A stretch of 64,000 nucleotides of DNA from Methanolobus vulcani (GCF_900100715.1 NZ_FNCA01000001.1:484186-548185), one strand, 5' to 3'. Positions 19,904-29,294 are shown, numbered from the stretch's first letter. Notes: a model not told the origin generated them from the letters alone. Translations and numbers: made by a program.

Positions 19904-22102
19904 ATGGCAAAAGATAAAATGGTCGACCGTGTCGCAACGCTCATGAGCGAGCCAAAGATGATTCGTAACATCGGCATCGTTGCGCACATTGATCACGGAA
20001 AAACAACTTTATCAGACAACCTTCTTGCAGGCGCAGGCATGCTCTCTAAAGAGCTTGCAGGTAACGCATGCTGGACAGACTCTGATGAAGAGGAACAAGC
20101 AAGAGGTATTACAATTGATTCCGCAAATGTTTCAATGGTCCACGAGTATAATGGACAGGAATATCTCATCAACCTTATCGACACACCAGGTCACGTAGAC
20201 TTTGGTGGTGACGTCACACGTGCAATGCGTGCTGTGGACGGTGCAGTAGTGGTAATTGATGCTGTAGAAGGTACAATGCCACAGACAGAGACCGTTCTGA
20301 GGCAGGCACTTAAGGAACACGTCAAGCCAGTTCTGTTCATCAACAAGGTAGACCGTCTCATCAATGAGCTTCAGGTCGACGGACAGGAAATGCAGATAAG
20401 ACTCGGAAAGCTCATTGACCACGTAAACAAGCTCATTAAGGGTATGAACGAAGAGCGTTACAAGGCAGGATGGAAAGTCGATGCAGCAGAAGGTACTGTA
20501 GCTTTCGGTTCAGCACTGTACAACTGGGCAATCAGTGTACCAATGATGCAGAAGACCGGAGTCAGTTTCCAGCAGATCTATGATTACAACAAATCAGAGG
20601 ATCCAAATAGCATAAGGGAACTTGCAGACAAGTGCCCACTCCATGAAGTCCTGAACGATATGGTAATCAGGTTCCTTCCATCACCTCTTGAGGCACAGGA
20701 AGGAAGGATTAGCGCTATCTGGCACGGAGACAAGACTTCTCCGATTTACAAATCAATGATCAATGCAGACCCTAAAGCTGACCTTGCTTTCATGGTAACA
20801 GACATTACCATGGACCCACATGCAGGTGAAGTTGCAACCGGAAGGTTATTCAGTGGATCTCTTGAGCGTGGAATGGAAGTTTTCGTATCCGGCACATCAA
20901 GAAAGAACAGAATTCAGCAGGTCGGTGTTTTCATGGGTCCAAAGAGACTTGAAGTGGAGAAGATCCCTGCAGGAAACATTGCAGCTGTAACCGGGCTTAG
21001 AGATGCTATTGTTGGTTCAACAGTAACAACACTTGAAGGTATGGAGCCTTTCGAGAGTATCACCCACGCAAGTGAGCCTGTAGTTACTGTTGCTGTAGAA
21101 GCAAAGCACATGAAGGACCTTCCAAAGCTTGTTGATGTACTGAGACAGGTTGCAAAGGAAGACCCAACACTTAAGATCACACTTGACGAAGAGACCGGTG
21201 AACACCTTATGGCCGGTATGGGAGAACTCCACCTTGAAGTCATTGCACACAGAATTGAGCGTGACAAGGGCGTAGAGATCACAACCACACCACCTATTGT
21301 AGTATACCGTGAAACCATCCGTGGCAGTGCAGGTCCTGTAGAAGGAAAGTCACCAAACAGACACAACAGATTCTATGTTGAGATCGAGCCACTCGAGGAA
21401 GGCGTCAGAGACCTTATCAAAGCTGGTGAAATCTCCATGCGCATGCCTGAAGTCGAGCGTAGAGAGAAGCTCATGGAAGCAGGTCTGGACAAGGACGAAG
21501 CAAAGGGTATTGTAGATATCTTCGAGAGCAATGTTTACATTGACATGACAAAAGGTATCCAGCACCTTAACGAAACTATGGAGCTCATCCTTGAAGGATT
21601 CCACGAAGTAATGAAGGGAGGACCTCTTTCAAAGGAACCATGTATGGGTGTAAAGGTAAAGCTCATGGATGCAAAGCTTCACGAAGATGCAGTCCACAGA
21701 GGACCTGCACAGGTAATTCCTGCATCAAGACAGGGTATCCAGGCAGCAATGCTCATGGCAGATGACACACTTCTCGAACCATACCAGAAGGTATTCATTC
21801 AGGTACCACAGGACCAGATGGGTGGCGCAACCAAGGAAATCCAGGGACGCCGTGGAATCATCATCAACATGATCGCTGAAGGTGACATGACCATCATCGA
21901 GTCCAGGGCACCAGTATCCGAACTCTTCGGATTTGCAGGAGACATAAGATCCGCAACAGAAGGACGTGCAATGTGGAGCACAGAATTTGCAGGATTTGAC
22001 ACACTTCCAGCAAACATGACAGCAGAGATTGTATGTGGTATCAGAGAAAGGAAGGGACTTAAGAAGGAGCTTCCACAGGCATCTGATTACCTTAGCATGT
22101 AA
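19904..22102 (+). CDS. fusA: translation elongation factor 2
   Basis: GTPase that drives ribosomal translocation. G1 is AHIDHGKTT (about residues 27-35), G2 [11 protein letters not shown]3 [12 protein letters not shown]4 NKVDR. The diphthamide loop near the C-terminus has the modifiable histidine in [12 protein letters not shown] (His598 by codon count). 732 aa is the archaeal standard. It is separated by 32 bases from rps7, with AAGGGTAATT upstream of the ATG. A strong hairpin follows the stop. Confidence 0.97.
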   Translation: MAKDKMVDRVATLMSEPKMIRNIGIVAHIDHGKTTLSDNLLAGAGMLSKELAGNACWTDSDEEEQARGITIDSANVSMVHEYNGQEYLINLIDTPGHVDFGGDVTRAMRAVDGAVVVIDAVEGTMPQTETVLRQALKEHVKPVLFINKVDRLINELQVDGQEMQIRLGKLIDHVNKLIKGMNEERYKAGWKVDAAEGTVAFGSALYNWAISVPMMQKTGVSFQQIYDYNKSEDPNSIRELADKCPLHEVLNDMVIRFLPSPLEAQEGRISAIWHGDKTSPIYKSMINADPKADLAFMVTDITMDPHAGEVATGRLFSGSLERGMEVFVSGTSRKNRIQQVGVFMGPKRLEVEKIPAGNIAAVTGLRDAIVGSTVTTLEGMEPFESITHASEPVVTVAVEAKHMKDLPKLVDVLRQVAKEDPTLKITLDEETGEHLMAGMGELHLEVIAHRIERDKGVEITTTPPIVVYRETIRGSAGPVEGKSPNRHNRFYVEIEPLEEGVRDLIKAGEISMRMPEVERREKLMEAGLDKDEAKGIVDIFESNVYIDMTKGIQHLNETMELILEGFHEVMKGGPLSKEPCMGVKVKLMDAKLHEDAVHRGPAQVIPASRQGIQAAMLMADDTLLEPYQKVFIQVPQDQMGGATKEIQGRRGIIINMIAEGDMTIIESRAPVSELFGFAGDIRSATEGRAMWSTEFAGFDTLPANMTAEIVCGIRERKGLKKELPQASDYLSM

Positions 22103-22110
22103 TCACAGGA

Positions 22111-22134
22111 TTTTGCAGTATTTTAACTGCAAAA
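22111..22134 (+). promoter_or_regulatory. perfect hairpin between EF-2 and EF-1A genes
   Basis: TTTTGCAGT (22111-22119) and ACTGCAAAA (22126-22134) form a perfect 9-bp stem with loop ATTTTA, eight bases after the fusA stop. There is no clean T run, so it may be an RNA-processing or attenuation element rather than a full terminator. It separates EF-2 from EF-1A, whose leader begins just downstream. Confidence 0.5.
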
Positions 22135-22224
22135 CCTTATTTCGTCAGAAAGGTTTAAACGTAAAAAGACCTATTATGGCAAATCAAACTGATATATTGA
22201 TATTAAACTAAAGGAGATATGAAA

Positions 22225-23493
22225 ATGGCAGCTGAGAAACCACACATGAACTTAGCAGTTATCGGTCACGTAGACCACGGCAAATCAACATTTGTCGGAA
22301 GATTGATGTTCGAGACAGGAGCAGTACCTGCTCACCTTATCGAGAAATACAAGGCAGAAGCAAAAGAGAAAGGAAAAGAATCCTTCGCTTTCGCATGGGT
22401 AATGGACTCACTCAAGGAAGAGCGTGAGAGAGGAGTTACCATCGACATCTCCCACAAGAGATTCGACACAGACAAGTACTACTTCACAGTAGTAGACTGT
22501 CCAGGTCACCGTGACTTCGTAAAGAACATGATCACCGGTGCATCACAGGCGGATGCAGCTGTTCTTGTCGTAGCAGCACCTGATGGTGTAATGGCACAGA
22601 CAAAGGAGCACGTTTTCCTTTCAAGAACACTCGGTATCAACCAGCTAATCGTTGCTGTAAACAAGATGGATGCAGCTGAATACAGCGAAGAGAGATACAA
22701 CCAGGTAAAGGCAGATGTAAGCCAGCTTCTCGGAATGGTAGGATTCAAGGCATCAGAGATCCCATTCGTACCAACATCCGCATTCGAGGGTGACAACATC
22801 ACAAAGTCAAGCCCTAACACTCCATGGTACACCGGTCCATCACTCCTTGAATGCCTCAACGAGCTCAAGGAACCAGAAAAGCCAGACACACTTCCACTCC
22901 GTATCCCTGTACAGGATGCATACACCATCTCCGGTATCGGAACTGTACCAGTAGGTAGAGTAGAGACCGGAATCATGAAGAAGGGTGACAATGTAATATT
23001 CAACCCAAGTGGCGTAGCTGGTGAAGTAAAGTCAATCGAGATGCACCACGAAGAAGTTCCACAGGCTGTCCCTGGAGACAACATTGGATGGAACGTAAGA
23101 GGTGTAGGCAAGAATGACGTACGCAGAGGAGATGTCTGTGGTCCAACAGCAAACCCACCATCTGTAGCAGACGAGTTCACAGGACAGATCGTAGTCCTTC
23201 AGCACCCATCTGCAATCACAGCAGGATACACACCAGTATTCCACTGCCACACCACCCAGACTGCATGTACTCTCATGTCCATTGACAAGAAGCTTGATCC
23301 AAAGACAGGTCAGGTCAAGGAAGAGAATGCAGCATTCATCAAGGCCGGTGACGCAGCAATTGTAACCATCAAGCCAACCAGACCAATGGTAATCGAGCCT
23401 GTAAAGGAAATCCCACAGCTCGGTAGATTCGCTATCCGTGATATGGGTATGACCATTGCCGCTGGCATGTGCATGAGTGTCAAACAGAAGTAA
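22225..23493 (+). CDS. tuf: translation elongation factor 1-alpha (EF-Tu orthologue)
   Basis: GTPase that delivers aminoacyl-tRNA to the ribosome. G1 GHVDHGKST (about residues 12-20), G3 [13 protein letters not shown]4 NKMD, G5 SAFEG. Domain 2 (about 230-320) and domain 3 (to 422) are complete. I start at the second ATG (22225, 422 aa) because AAGGAG (22211-22216) is 8 bases from it and only 2 from the ATG at 22219. Codon use is strongly biased to a few codons, as expected for a highly expressed gene. Confidence 0.97.
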   Translation: MAAEKPHMNLAVIGHVDHGKSTFVGRLMFETGAVPAHLIEKYKAEAKEKGKESFAFAWVMDSLKEERERGVTIDISHKRFDTDKYYFTVVDCPGHRDFVKNMITGASQADAAVLVVAAPDGVMAQTKEHVFLSRTLGINQLIVAVNKMDAAEYSEERYNQVKADVSQLLGMVGFKASEIPFVPTSAFEGDNITKSSPNTPWYTGPSLLECLNELKEPEKPDTLPLRIPVQDAYTISGIGTVPVGRVETGIMKKGDNVIFNPSGVAGEVKSIEMHHEEVPQAVPGDNIGWNVRGVGKNDVRRGDVCGPTANPPSVADEFTGQIVVLQHPSAITAGYTPVFHCHTTQTACTLMSIDKKLDPKTGQVKEENAAFIKAGDAAIVTIKPTRPMVIEPVKEIPQLGRFAIRDMGMTIAAGMCMSVKQK

Positions 23494-23518
23494 GACACTC
23501 AAATTTTCCTTTTTTTAG

Positions 23519-23842
<324 letters not shown>

Positions 23843-23846
23843 AAAC

Positions 23847-23951
23847 TATAGTTATTGCCCATCAATAACTATAACCCTTAAGTTACAGATTACATCTGTA
23901 ACCTACTCTACTTCTTAACTTTCATATAGCCAGCCAGTGCTGGCTATGAAA
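23847..23951 (+). terminator. three tandem hairpins ending the RNAP-translation cluster
   Basis: Three stem-loops in a row follow rps10. (1) TATAGTTATT 23847-23856 pairs with 23864-23873 (10 bp, loop gcccatc). (2) GTTACAGAT 23882-23890 pairs with 23894-23902 (9 bp, loop tac). (3) TAGCCAGC about 23926-23933 pairs with GCTGGCTA about 23938-23945, extended outward by ttca/tgaa. All three stems are perfect or nearly so. They probably terminate transcription or protect the 3' end of this highly expressed operon. Confidence 0.6.
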
Positions 23952-24085
23952 GATTCACAGACAGAACTGCTGCAAACAATCTATTTTAAAAAGTTCTTCC
24001 ATCTACTTAAATACTACTGAATAAAAGTATCAGTACCGCAAAATTTATGTAAACAAGCAACTCATAAAAAATATGGGGTTTTATA

Positions 24086-25276
24086 ATGAAACAAAAGGTA
24101 TTGATATTGGGAGCTGGCTATGCCGGATCGGTAGTAGCTAACATATTGGCAAGAGAATTCAGAAATAAGATTGCAAAAGACGAATTAGAAGTGACTATTC
24201 TAGACAAGAATGACACTAATATAAATCAGGGTGGGTTCACCTTTATTCCTTTTGAACTTTATACCCCTGAAGACATCACAAGACCCCGCAAGAAGCTTAT
24301 CAGCCCCAGGGTCAAATCATTTTTTGGAGCAGATGGGGAAGTAACGGCTGTTGACCTTAATAACAAAGAGATCACAGTCAAGAGCGATAAAAAATATACT
24401 TACGATTACCTTGTTATCGCAATGGGATGCAGAGCGGATCCTACGACTGTCCCCGGACTTACAGATGACTTGAACACTTTTTACACATCAATGGACGATG
24501 CCTTCAAGGTCAGAGATCTTGTTCAAAATATAAGCAGTGGAAAAGTTGTAGTTTCAGTTGCCTCAATGCCTGTACCCTGCCCCGGTGCACCAGTAAAATT
24601 CACATTTATGCTGGAAAGCTACCTGCGCAACGTAAAGAAGATCAGAGACGATGTACAATTAACACTTGTATGGCCTATGGAACCAATAGGACCCCCTGAA
24701 TTCAATAAATTTGTAACATCCCAGATGAATGAAAAGGGTATAGAAGTTATTAGGAATTCCCCATTGACAAATGTAGATGCAGCCAAAAAAGAAATCACAA
24801 CAAAAAGTGGAGAGAAAGTCAGCTACGATCTGCTGATAACTGTTCCAACACACAAAGCACCACAAGTATTGATCAATGCCGGACTTACGGACGAGAAAGG
24901 ATGGCTTTCTGCAGATAAAGCCACACTACAATACCGTGGACCGGCAGGTGACCATGACAATGTCTATGTTCTTGGAGATCTGGGGCCTGCTGACATCCTC
25001 AAAACAGGGATTGGTGCTCACTATCAGGCAATTGCAGTGAGCCAGAGCCTAAAGAATGATATCTATGGAAACGGAATCCAGACACCTTATGAAGGCGAAA
25101 CAGGATGTCCACTTGTTACCGAACTGGAAACGCCTTCTACTCCTGGAAGGGGATACATTGCCACCTGGAAATATAACAAATCACCGGAAGCATTCTCAAC
25201 AACTAAAATGGGATGGTTCCTATACCGCATGTATTACCATATACACTGGGACATTAGTGTAAAAGGACTGTTCTGA
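24086..25276 (+). CDS. sulfide:quinone oxidoreductase-like FAD disulfide reductase family protein
   Basis: FAD-dependent oxidoreductase resembling sulfide:quinone reductase (SQR). The N-terminal FAD motif is LGAGYAGSVVANILA (about residues 7-21), followed by the second dinucleotide fold and VYVLGDLG (FAD-binding Asp near 296). Two cysteines match those of the SQR polysulfide bridge: PVPCPGAP (about 170) and ETGCPLV (about 341). The C-terminus is amphipathic (WFLYRMYYHIHW), suited to monotopic membrane contact. 396 aa. Paired with a DUF1641 gene 12 bases downstream, a common SQR partner. In a methanogen the electron acceptor could be methanophenazine (inference). Confidence 0.82.
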   Translation: MKQKVLILGAGYAGSVVANILAREFRNKIAKDELEVTILDKNDTNINQGGFTFIPFELYTPEDITRPRKKLISPRVKSFFGADGEVTAVDLNNKEITVKSDKKYTYDYLVIAMGCRADPTTVPGLTDDLNTFYTSMDDAFKVRDLVQNISSGKVVVSVASMPVPCPGAPVKFTFMLESYLRNVKKIRDDVQLTLVWPMEPIGPPEFNKFVTSQMNEKGIEVIRNSPLTNVDAAKKEITTKSGEKVSYDLLITVPTHKAPQVLINAGLTDEKGWLSADKATLQYRGPAGDHDNVYVLGDLGPADILKTGIGAHYQAIAVSQSLKNDIYGNGIQTPYEGETGCPLVTELETPSTPGRGYIATWKYNKSPEAFSTTKMGWFLYRMYYHIHWDISVKGLF

Positions 25277-25288
25277 GGAGATGAGAAA

Positions 25289-25654
25289 ATGAGCGATGAA
25301 AACCTTATGAACCAGATATCAGGTGTCGAAATCAGACCAGCTGACGTTGAAGCTGTCTTAGACCTTATCAGAACAGCAAGAATACTGCAGGATTACATCA
25401 ATGATCAGACAGCCCACGGAATTGCAGACCTCACATCCACAGTACTGAAACTCACAAACGCCATTATGTGCACTGACTTAATAGAAGTAATGGAAAGAGC
25501 AGTTCAGGATCCTGAGCTTGATAAAGCAATTCTTAACCCTCCAAAAGTAGGTCTGGCAGGAATGTTAAAACAAATGGGAGATGAAGACTTCCAGAAAGGA
25601 ATGGGAGTTATGCTCACACTTGTAAAAGCAATAGGAAGAGCTGCCGAAGAATAA
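25289..25654 (+). CDS. DUF1641 family protein
   Basis: Small all-helical protein (121 aa) of the DUF1641/COG2427 type, commonly encoded beside SQR-like flavoproteins and some formate-dehydrogenase-like operons. The C-terminal MGDEDFQKGMGVMLTLVKAIG resembles the family's conserved end, and the mid-region has LTSTVLKLTNAIM. Function unknown. GGAG lies upstream and the spacing to the SQR stop is 12 bases, so the two form an operon ending at the terminator at 25670. Confidence 0.8.
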   Translation: MSDENLMNQISGVEIRPADVEAVLDLIRTARILQDYINDQTAHGIADLTSTVLKLTNAIMCTDLIEVMERAVQDPELDKAILNPPKVGLAGMLKQMGDEDFQKGMGVMLTLVKAIGRAAEE

Positions 25655-25669
25655 AATCATAAAACAGAG

Positions 25670-25701
25670 ATTCCCGATTATACGGGAATTTTCTTTTCTT
25701 T
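25670..25701 (+). terminator. terminator of the SQR-DUF1641 operon
   Basis: ATTCCCG (25670-25676) pairs with CGGGAAT (25683-25689), loop ATTATA, followed by TTTTCTTTTCTTT. It lies between convergent genes and looks like a classic hairpin plus T-tract terminator on the plus strand. Confidence 0.7.
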
Positions 25702-25722
25702 ATAAGGAACTTCATTAACTGT

Positions 25723-27171
25723 CTATTCTTCGCATCCATTGTCCCTGTTACTGTCGTAGAATTTGATAATGAATGTAGCTCCAGATGGAGTATTATCCTC
25801 CAGGGATATCTCACCGTATCTTTCGACTATCCTTTTTGCAATATACAATCCAAGACCAGTGTGTCCGGTTCTGCCATATTTGAAACCTTCATCAAATATG
25901 CGTCCTTTTATCTTATCCGGTATACCACTGCCATTATCTGATATTCTAAGTTCACAATAATCTTCCTTTGATTCCATGTGGAGATCGATAGTATCTGCTC
26001 TCCCATGAATAATAGCATTCTGTATTATATTGCCGATTACCGAATGAAGACCACTGTCCGCTTTTACCGAACAATATCCGGATATATTGATCTTTACAGG
26101 GAACTCCTGAGAAACTTCTAATGCAAGTATACGAAGATCAATTGTCACAAGCTCCCTGATATACATCAATGACTCAAAATCCTTCATCTCACGAATAAGT
26201 TTAGTGCTATGTTTCACAGCCTTTTCCGAGAGATCAAGTTCTTTTTCGGACATTCTCTCTTTCAGATTATCAATTGAAAGAGAAATAATATTCAGATCAT
26301 TAAGAACATCATGTCTGAGTATCTGATTCACCAGACTCAATGTTTCCAGCAGATCTTCCTGTGCTTCTTTCTTCTTAATAAGTTCATACTCCCTCACTTT
26401 TAATTCCCGGTAAAGAAGATCATATGGACGTGCAAGACTTGTGACGACTATTGCCTTATAAATAAGATAAAATGACAACAGCTTGAAGAAATGACCCATC
26501 AGATTCGAAAAACCATAAACGTCTATATAAAAAGTGAAAGCCAGTTCTGCAAATATTGTGAGAATAATAGAAGCTATGATCAAGCTGTAGACCTTACTGT
26601 CAAATTGATCTTTATTCCTGTGAAGCAATATGGCGGAAGCAAGTAATATCAAGGATATAATATACTCACTTATGATCTTGAACTGAGTAAGACCACTGCC
26701 TTCGATATAACAATCAGGGAAATAGCCCTGATAAATGACTGCGAAGATAAGACACGTAAATGCAAAATATATAACGAGAACTTTTCTGTAATTGAGCTCT
26801 TTTTTCATAAGAAGAGGAGCGATCAAAAGTGAGATACTTTGCATATATCTGGCAGCTATCCATAACTGAGTAGGCAGGTTTGCATCATTGCCTGGAAAAA
26901 TGCCCATTCCTTTGTAGCTAATTATATGCAGAAAGTCGATCCATGATACAAAAAAGAAACTTATTGCTATGAACAAAAGATATGAGTTTTTCAAATATTC
27001 CCTGGAGTTCCATGCAATAAGAAAAACAGCAGCAATAACTACTATACTTGCTACCTCAACTATACTATGGAATAAAAGATAGCTTTCAAGACTAATACGA
27101 TATAATGCCAGAAGAACCAGAATTACAATAACTGTTTCAGAATATTTCTCATATACATTTTGTAAATTCAC
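25723..27171 (-). CDS. membrane histidine kinase with MASE3-type sensor
   Basis: Sensor kinase, 482 aa, starting at GTG 27171 with TGGAG 7 bases upstream. The first 240 residues hold about eight membrane helices of MASE3 type, including the loop IISYKGMGIFPGNDANLPTQ. A short coiled coil (about 250-275) leads to the kinase core: phospho-acceptor histidine in ILRHDVLNDLN (about 290), N-box NIIQNAIIHG (about 387-396), G1 ISDNGSGIPD and G2 GHTGLGLYIAKRIV. No receiver or DNA-binding partner is adjacent, as is usual in Methanosarcinales. The ligand is unknown. Confidence 0.88.
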   Translation of the reverse strand: MNLQNVYEKYSETVIVILVLLALYRISLESYLLFHSIVEVASIVVIAAVFLIAWNSREYLKNSYLLFIAISFFFVSWIDFLHIISYKGMGIFPGNDANLPTQLWIAARYMQSISLLIAPLLMKKELNYRKVLVIYFAFTCLIFAVIYQGYFPDCYIEGSGLTQFKIISEYIISLILLASAILLHRNKDQFDSKVYSLIIASIILTIFAELAFTFYIDVYGFSNLMGHFFKLLSFYLIYKAIVVTSLARPYDLLYRELKVREYELIKKKEAQEDLLETLSLVNQILRHDVLNDLNIISLSIDNLKERMSEKELDLSEKAVKHSTKLIREMKDFESLMYIRELVTIDLRILALEVSQEFPVKINISGYCSVKADSGLHSVIGNIIQNAIIHGRADTIDLHMESKEDYCELRISDNGSGIPDKIKGRIFDEGFKYGRTGHTGLGLYIAKRIVERYGEISLEDNTPSGATFIIKFYDSNRDNGCEE

Positions 27172-27381
27172 ACCGTAATCTCCACGTTTGTTACACTAAC
27201 CCTATGTTCAAAAGCAAAGTAATAATATAAAATTATTGTGATGACTTCGTTTTCTACTGCACATATCCGTACAACAGGATCGGTTCTTTGAAACGCCTTA
27301 AAATTTTTGAAGGGACAGCTCAATAACAAATATAGAATTATAGATAATGAAAACTGGAGCAAACATCAAATGGAATTAATT

Positions 27382-28155
27382 TCAGTCCTTATCAACAATA
27401 CTCTTGCCACATACTTTGCAATCAGACCTCTTAGAGACTTTCATGTAATCCATTTCAGAGTTCAGACCATCCCATATCAGTAAACGATTAGTCAGGAGCT
27501 TACCTTTTCCAAGCAAATATTTAATGACTTCATTAGCCTGTATCATGGCAATTATACCTGGAGTAACACCTACTACCGGAAAAGTTTCCGATGGCGGTTC
27601 AGATGGGAATACACAATTAAAACACGCACTTTGCCCAGGGATGATTGTCATCGCCTGACCATCAAAGCCACGAATTGCACCATGGACCAGAGGAATTCCT
27701 TTCTCATGGGAAGCCTTATTCAATAAATAGCGGACATGGTAATTGTCCATTGCGTCGACTATTATGTCTGCATCTGCCACAAGGTCCATTATATTGGATT
27801 CATCTATTGTCAGGTAAAATGACCGGACTTCTATGTGAGGATTTATCATTCTGAGCTTTTCCTCTACAGATATGACTTTCTCTTTGCCAATGTCCTGTTC
27901 CCAGTGCAGGATCTGACGATTAAGATTTGTTTGCTCCACAACATCTTTATCTGCGATCCTCAAATGACCTATCCCGGCAACCGCTAGATACAATGCAATA
28001 GGACAGCCAAGTCCTCCGGCACCTGCTATAAATACTGTGGCATCTTTTAAGCGCTTCTGACCGCCCTTGCCAAAAAGCATGATCTGTCTACTGTATCTTT
28101 GAAGTTCATCATCGCTTAACATAGAATAGGTCCCATTTGGATCGCTGTAGATCAT
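27382..28155 (-). CDS. E1-like adenylyltransferase (MoeB/ThiF/HesA family)
   Basis: Activates the C-terminal glycine of ubiquitin-like sulfur carriers (ThiS, MoaD, SAMP) by adenylation. ATP loop GAGGLGCPIALYLA (about residues 45-58), the RQ..HWEQDIG segment, the Asp of IIVDAMDNYHVRY, and two CxxC zinc pairs (CFNC about 186-189 and CKVC near the C-terminus). 257 aa, the minimal MoeB length, without a rhodanese domain. A TATA-like TTATAAAC on the minus strand (about 28195-28204) would give a short leader. An inverted repeat TTGACTAC/GTAGTCAA (28175-28182, 28213-28220) brackets the promoter. Its probable substrate, a small GG-ending protein, is encoded at 28711. Confidence 0.88.
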   Translation of the reverse strand: MIYSDPNGTYSMLSDDELQRYSRQIMLFGKGGQKRLKDATVFIAGAGGLGCPIALYLAVAGIGHLRIADKDVVEQTNLNRQILHWEQDIGKEKVISVEEKLRMINPHIEVRSFYLTIDESNIMDLVADADIIVDAMDNYHVRYLLNKASHEKGIPLVHGAIRGFDGQAMTIIPGQSACFNCVFPSEPPSETFPVVGVTPGIIAMIQANEVIKYLLGKGKLLTNRLLIWDGLNSEMDYMKVSKRSDCKVCGKSIVDKD

Positions 28156-28289
28156 AGTTGAATTTAGTATGATTTTGACTACAATACCGAAATCAAGTTT
28201 ATAACTTCATAAGTAGTCAAGCAATATAAGTCCAGAGGTCTAAACTGCCAATATCGCCTGCTAGATCTTCCCGATATCAACAAAAGATA

Positions 28290-28320
28290 TTAAATATGAA
28301 AGATATATTCACAATTGTGA
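28290..28320 (+). promoter_or_regulatory. promoter and operator of the HTH regulator gene
   Basis: TATA box TTAAATAT (28290-28297). A perfect 12-bp palindrome TCACAATTGTGA (28309-28320) overlaps the expected transcription start about 26 bases downstream. The same core, CACAATTGTG, occurs twice at 29108-29143 in the same relation to another TTAAATAT box. The position suggests autorepression by the HTH protein encoded next (inference). Confidence 0.65.
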
Positions 28321-28358
28321 GACTTTTAATTTGAAAGCAAAAACCAAAAGGAATGAAA

Positions 28359-28673
28359 ATGAAATTACCATGTCAGATGATAGTCTGGGACGTATTACCC
28401 GCCATAAGAGCAGCCATTGCAGAAGAGCTTATCAATTGCGGACTGTCACAGCAGGAAATTGCCAAACAGCTTGATATGGCACCTTCTGCGGTTTCACAAT
28501 ACCTGTCCAAGAAGAGAGGATACAGGATAGTGCTTGAACATGAAGTTAAAACATCTATCCGTCAGCTTGCCGAGGACCTGAAAGAAGAAAAGGTTGATGA
28601 TCTTGTTTCAAGAATATGTGCAATATGCAGACAACTTAGGGAAGAAGGTCAGCAATGTGTTAATGACAATTAA
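28359..28673 (+). CDS. HTH transcriptional regulator (COG2522-like)
   Basis: Small regulator (104 aa). The helix-turn-helix is clear: LSQQEIAKQLDMAPSAVSQYL (XRE/sigma-like, about residues 33-53). Conserved cysteines near the N-terminus (LPCQM) and in CAICRQL near the C-terminus could bind a metal or Fe-S cluster or sense redox (inference). I start at ATG 28359 because AAAAGGA is about 7 bases upstream; the ATG at 28353 is too close. The palindrome TCACAATTGTGA covers its probable transcription start. It lies between the E1-like gene and the ubiquitin-like gene, so it probably controls sulfur-carrier functions. Confidence 0.8.
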   Translation: MKLPCQMIVWDVLPAIRAAIAEELINCGLSQQEIAKQLDMAPSAVSQYLSKKRGYRIVLEHEVKTSIRQLAEDLKEEKVDDLVSRICAICRQLREEGQQCVNDN

Positions 28674-28710
28674 TATTTTTAAAAACTAAGAATCTACTTT
28701 GCCGGAGTTT

Positions 28711-28905
28711 CTAACCTCCGAACACAACCTGAATTATTCGCACATCATCACTGTTTTCGAGAATGGTGTCTTCAGGAATAATACACTTGTTCTTAGATAC
28801 CAGAACCTCACCCTGACTTATGTCCAGATGTTGCAGCAATTCCTCTACTGTCAAAGGCCCCATGGCCAGTTCCTGTATATCACCGTTTGGAAGTATCACT
28901 TTCAT
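28711..28905 (-). CDS. ubiquitin-like sulfur carrier protein (ThiS/MoaD/SAMP type)
   Basis: Beta-grasp protein of 64 aa with the essential C-terminal diglycine (VVFGG). The start MKVILPNGDIQEL and the TVEELLQHLDIS helix match the ThiS/SAMP2 pattern. Such proteins are adenylated by E1-like enzymes and then carry thiocarboxylate sulfur or are conjugated to lysines. The start is supported by AAGAAGGT 6 bases before ATG 28905. The E1-like gene lies 550 bases away on the same strand. The mRNA would have a leader of about 216 bases with strong secondary structure and an operator-controlled promoter. Confidence 0.82.
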   Translation of the reverse strand: MKVILPNGDIQELAMGPLTVEELLQHLDISQGEVLVSKNKCIIPEDTILENSDDVRIIQVVFGG

Positions 28906-28975
28906 GCATTTACCTTCTTAAAAAAATAAAATATGGAAGTAGTCTGGAGTGGTAGTTTGAAGTAGACGTTTTTCA

Positions 28976-29088
28976 GCAGGAGTCAGAAGACTCCTGCGGG
29001 ATTTGAGGTTAAACCTCAAGCCAGGATCCGGACTCGAACCGGGACAGCTTTTCTTCACAGGAAATCTTAACTGCACCAATTTCCTGGT
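28976..29088 (-). ncRNA. candidate structured 5' leader: tRNA-like module plus two perfect hairpins
   Basis: Reading on the minus strand, 29088-29020 folds like a tRNA. A 6-bp acceptor (CCAGGA/TCCTGG) is followed by a 3-bp D-stem, an anticodon arm with loop CTGTGAA (GTG in anticodon position), and a T arm GG-TTCGAGT-CC with a 4-bp stem. U8, the D-loop GG and CCA are missing. Immediately after it come a 7-bp hairpin TTGAGGT/ACCTCAA (29019-29003) and a 9-bp perfect hairpin GCAGGAGTC/GACTCCTGC (28997-28976, tetraloop). Then the ubiquitin-like gene follows. It may be a regulatory leader RNA or a decayed tRNA-His. Confidence 0.4.
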
Positions 29089-29107
29089 AATTGGCAAATA
29101 AATGCCG

Positions 29108-29151
29108 TATCACAATTGTGATAGAACCTAATACACAATTGTGATATTTAA
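29108..29151 (-). promoter_or_regulatory. promoter with paired operators upstream of the sulfur-carrier leader
   Basis: On the minus strand, TATA box TTAAATAT (29151-29144) abuts a CACAATTGTG palindrome (29143-29134). A second, perfect 16-bp palindrome TATCACAATTGTGATA (29123-29108) covers the expected transcription start near 29121. Centres are 23 bp apart. The arrangement matches the single site at the HTH regulator promoter (28290-28320). Confidence 0.65.
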
Positions 29152-29294
29152 GGATAACGTTCGTATGTTGACTAATAAAACACATTGGTGTTAAAATCTA
29201 AAGCAAATAGATAAGAAACATCCATAGGATACTAACACTATATTTATCTTCAATGAGAAACATGCAAAATGAGTTCAAGTAAAATATCAAAAAA

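Noticed and set aside
20914..21366. 150-aa minus-strand ORF opposite EF-2
   Set aside because: Antisense shadow of a conserved gene.
22176..22211. 11-residue ORF just before EF-1A
   Set aside because: Too short to distinguish from chance, and no ribosome site.
22506..23180. 224-aa minus-strand ORF opposite EF-1A
   Set aside because: Shadow of a strongly codon-biased gene; no start signal, no recognisable domain.
27168..27362. 64-aa minus-strand ORF overlapping the start of the MASE3 kinase
   Set aside because: No ribosome site and it collides with the well-supported GTG start of the kinase.
29020..29088. Functional tRNA-His on the minus strand
   Set aside because: Lacks U8, the D-loop GG, G-1 and CCA, and has mismatches in acceptor and T stems; reported instead as a tRNA-like leader.
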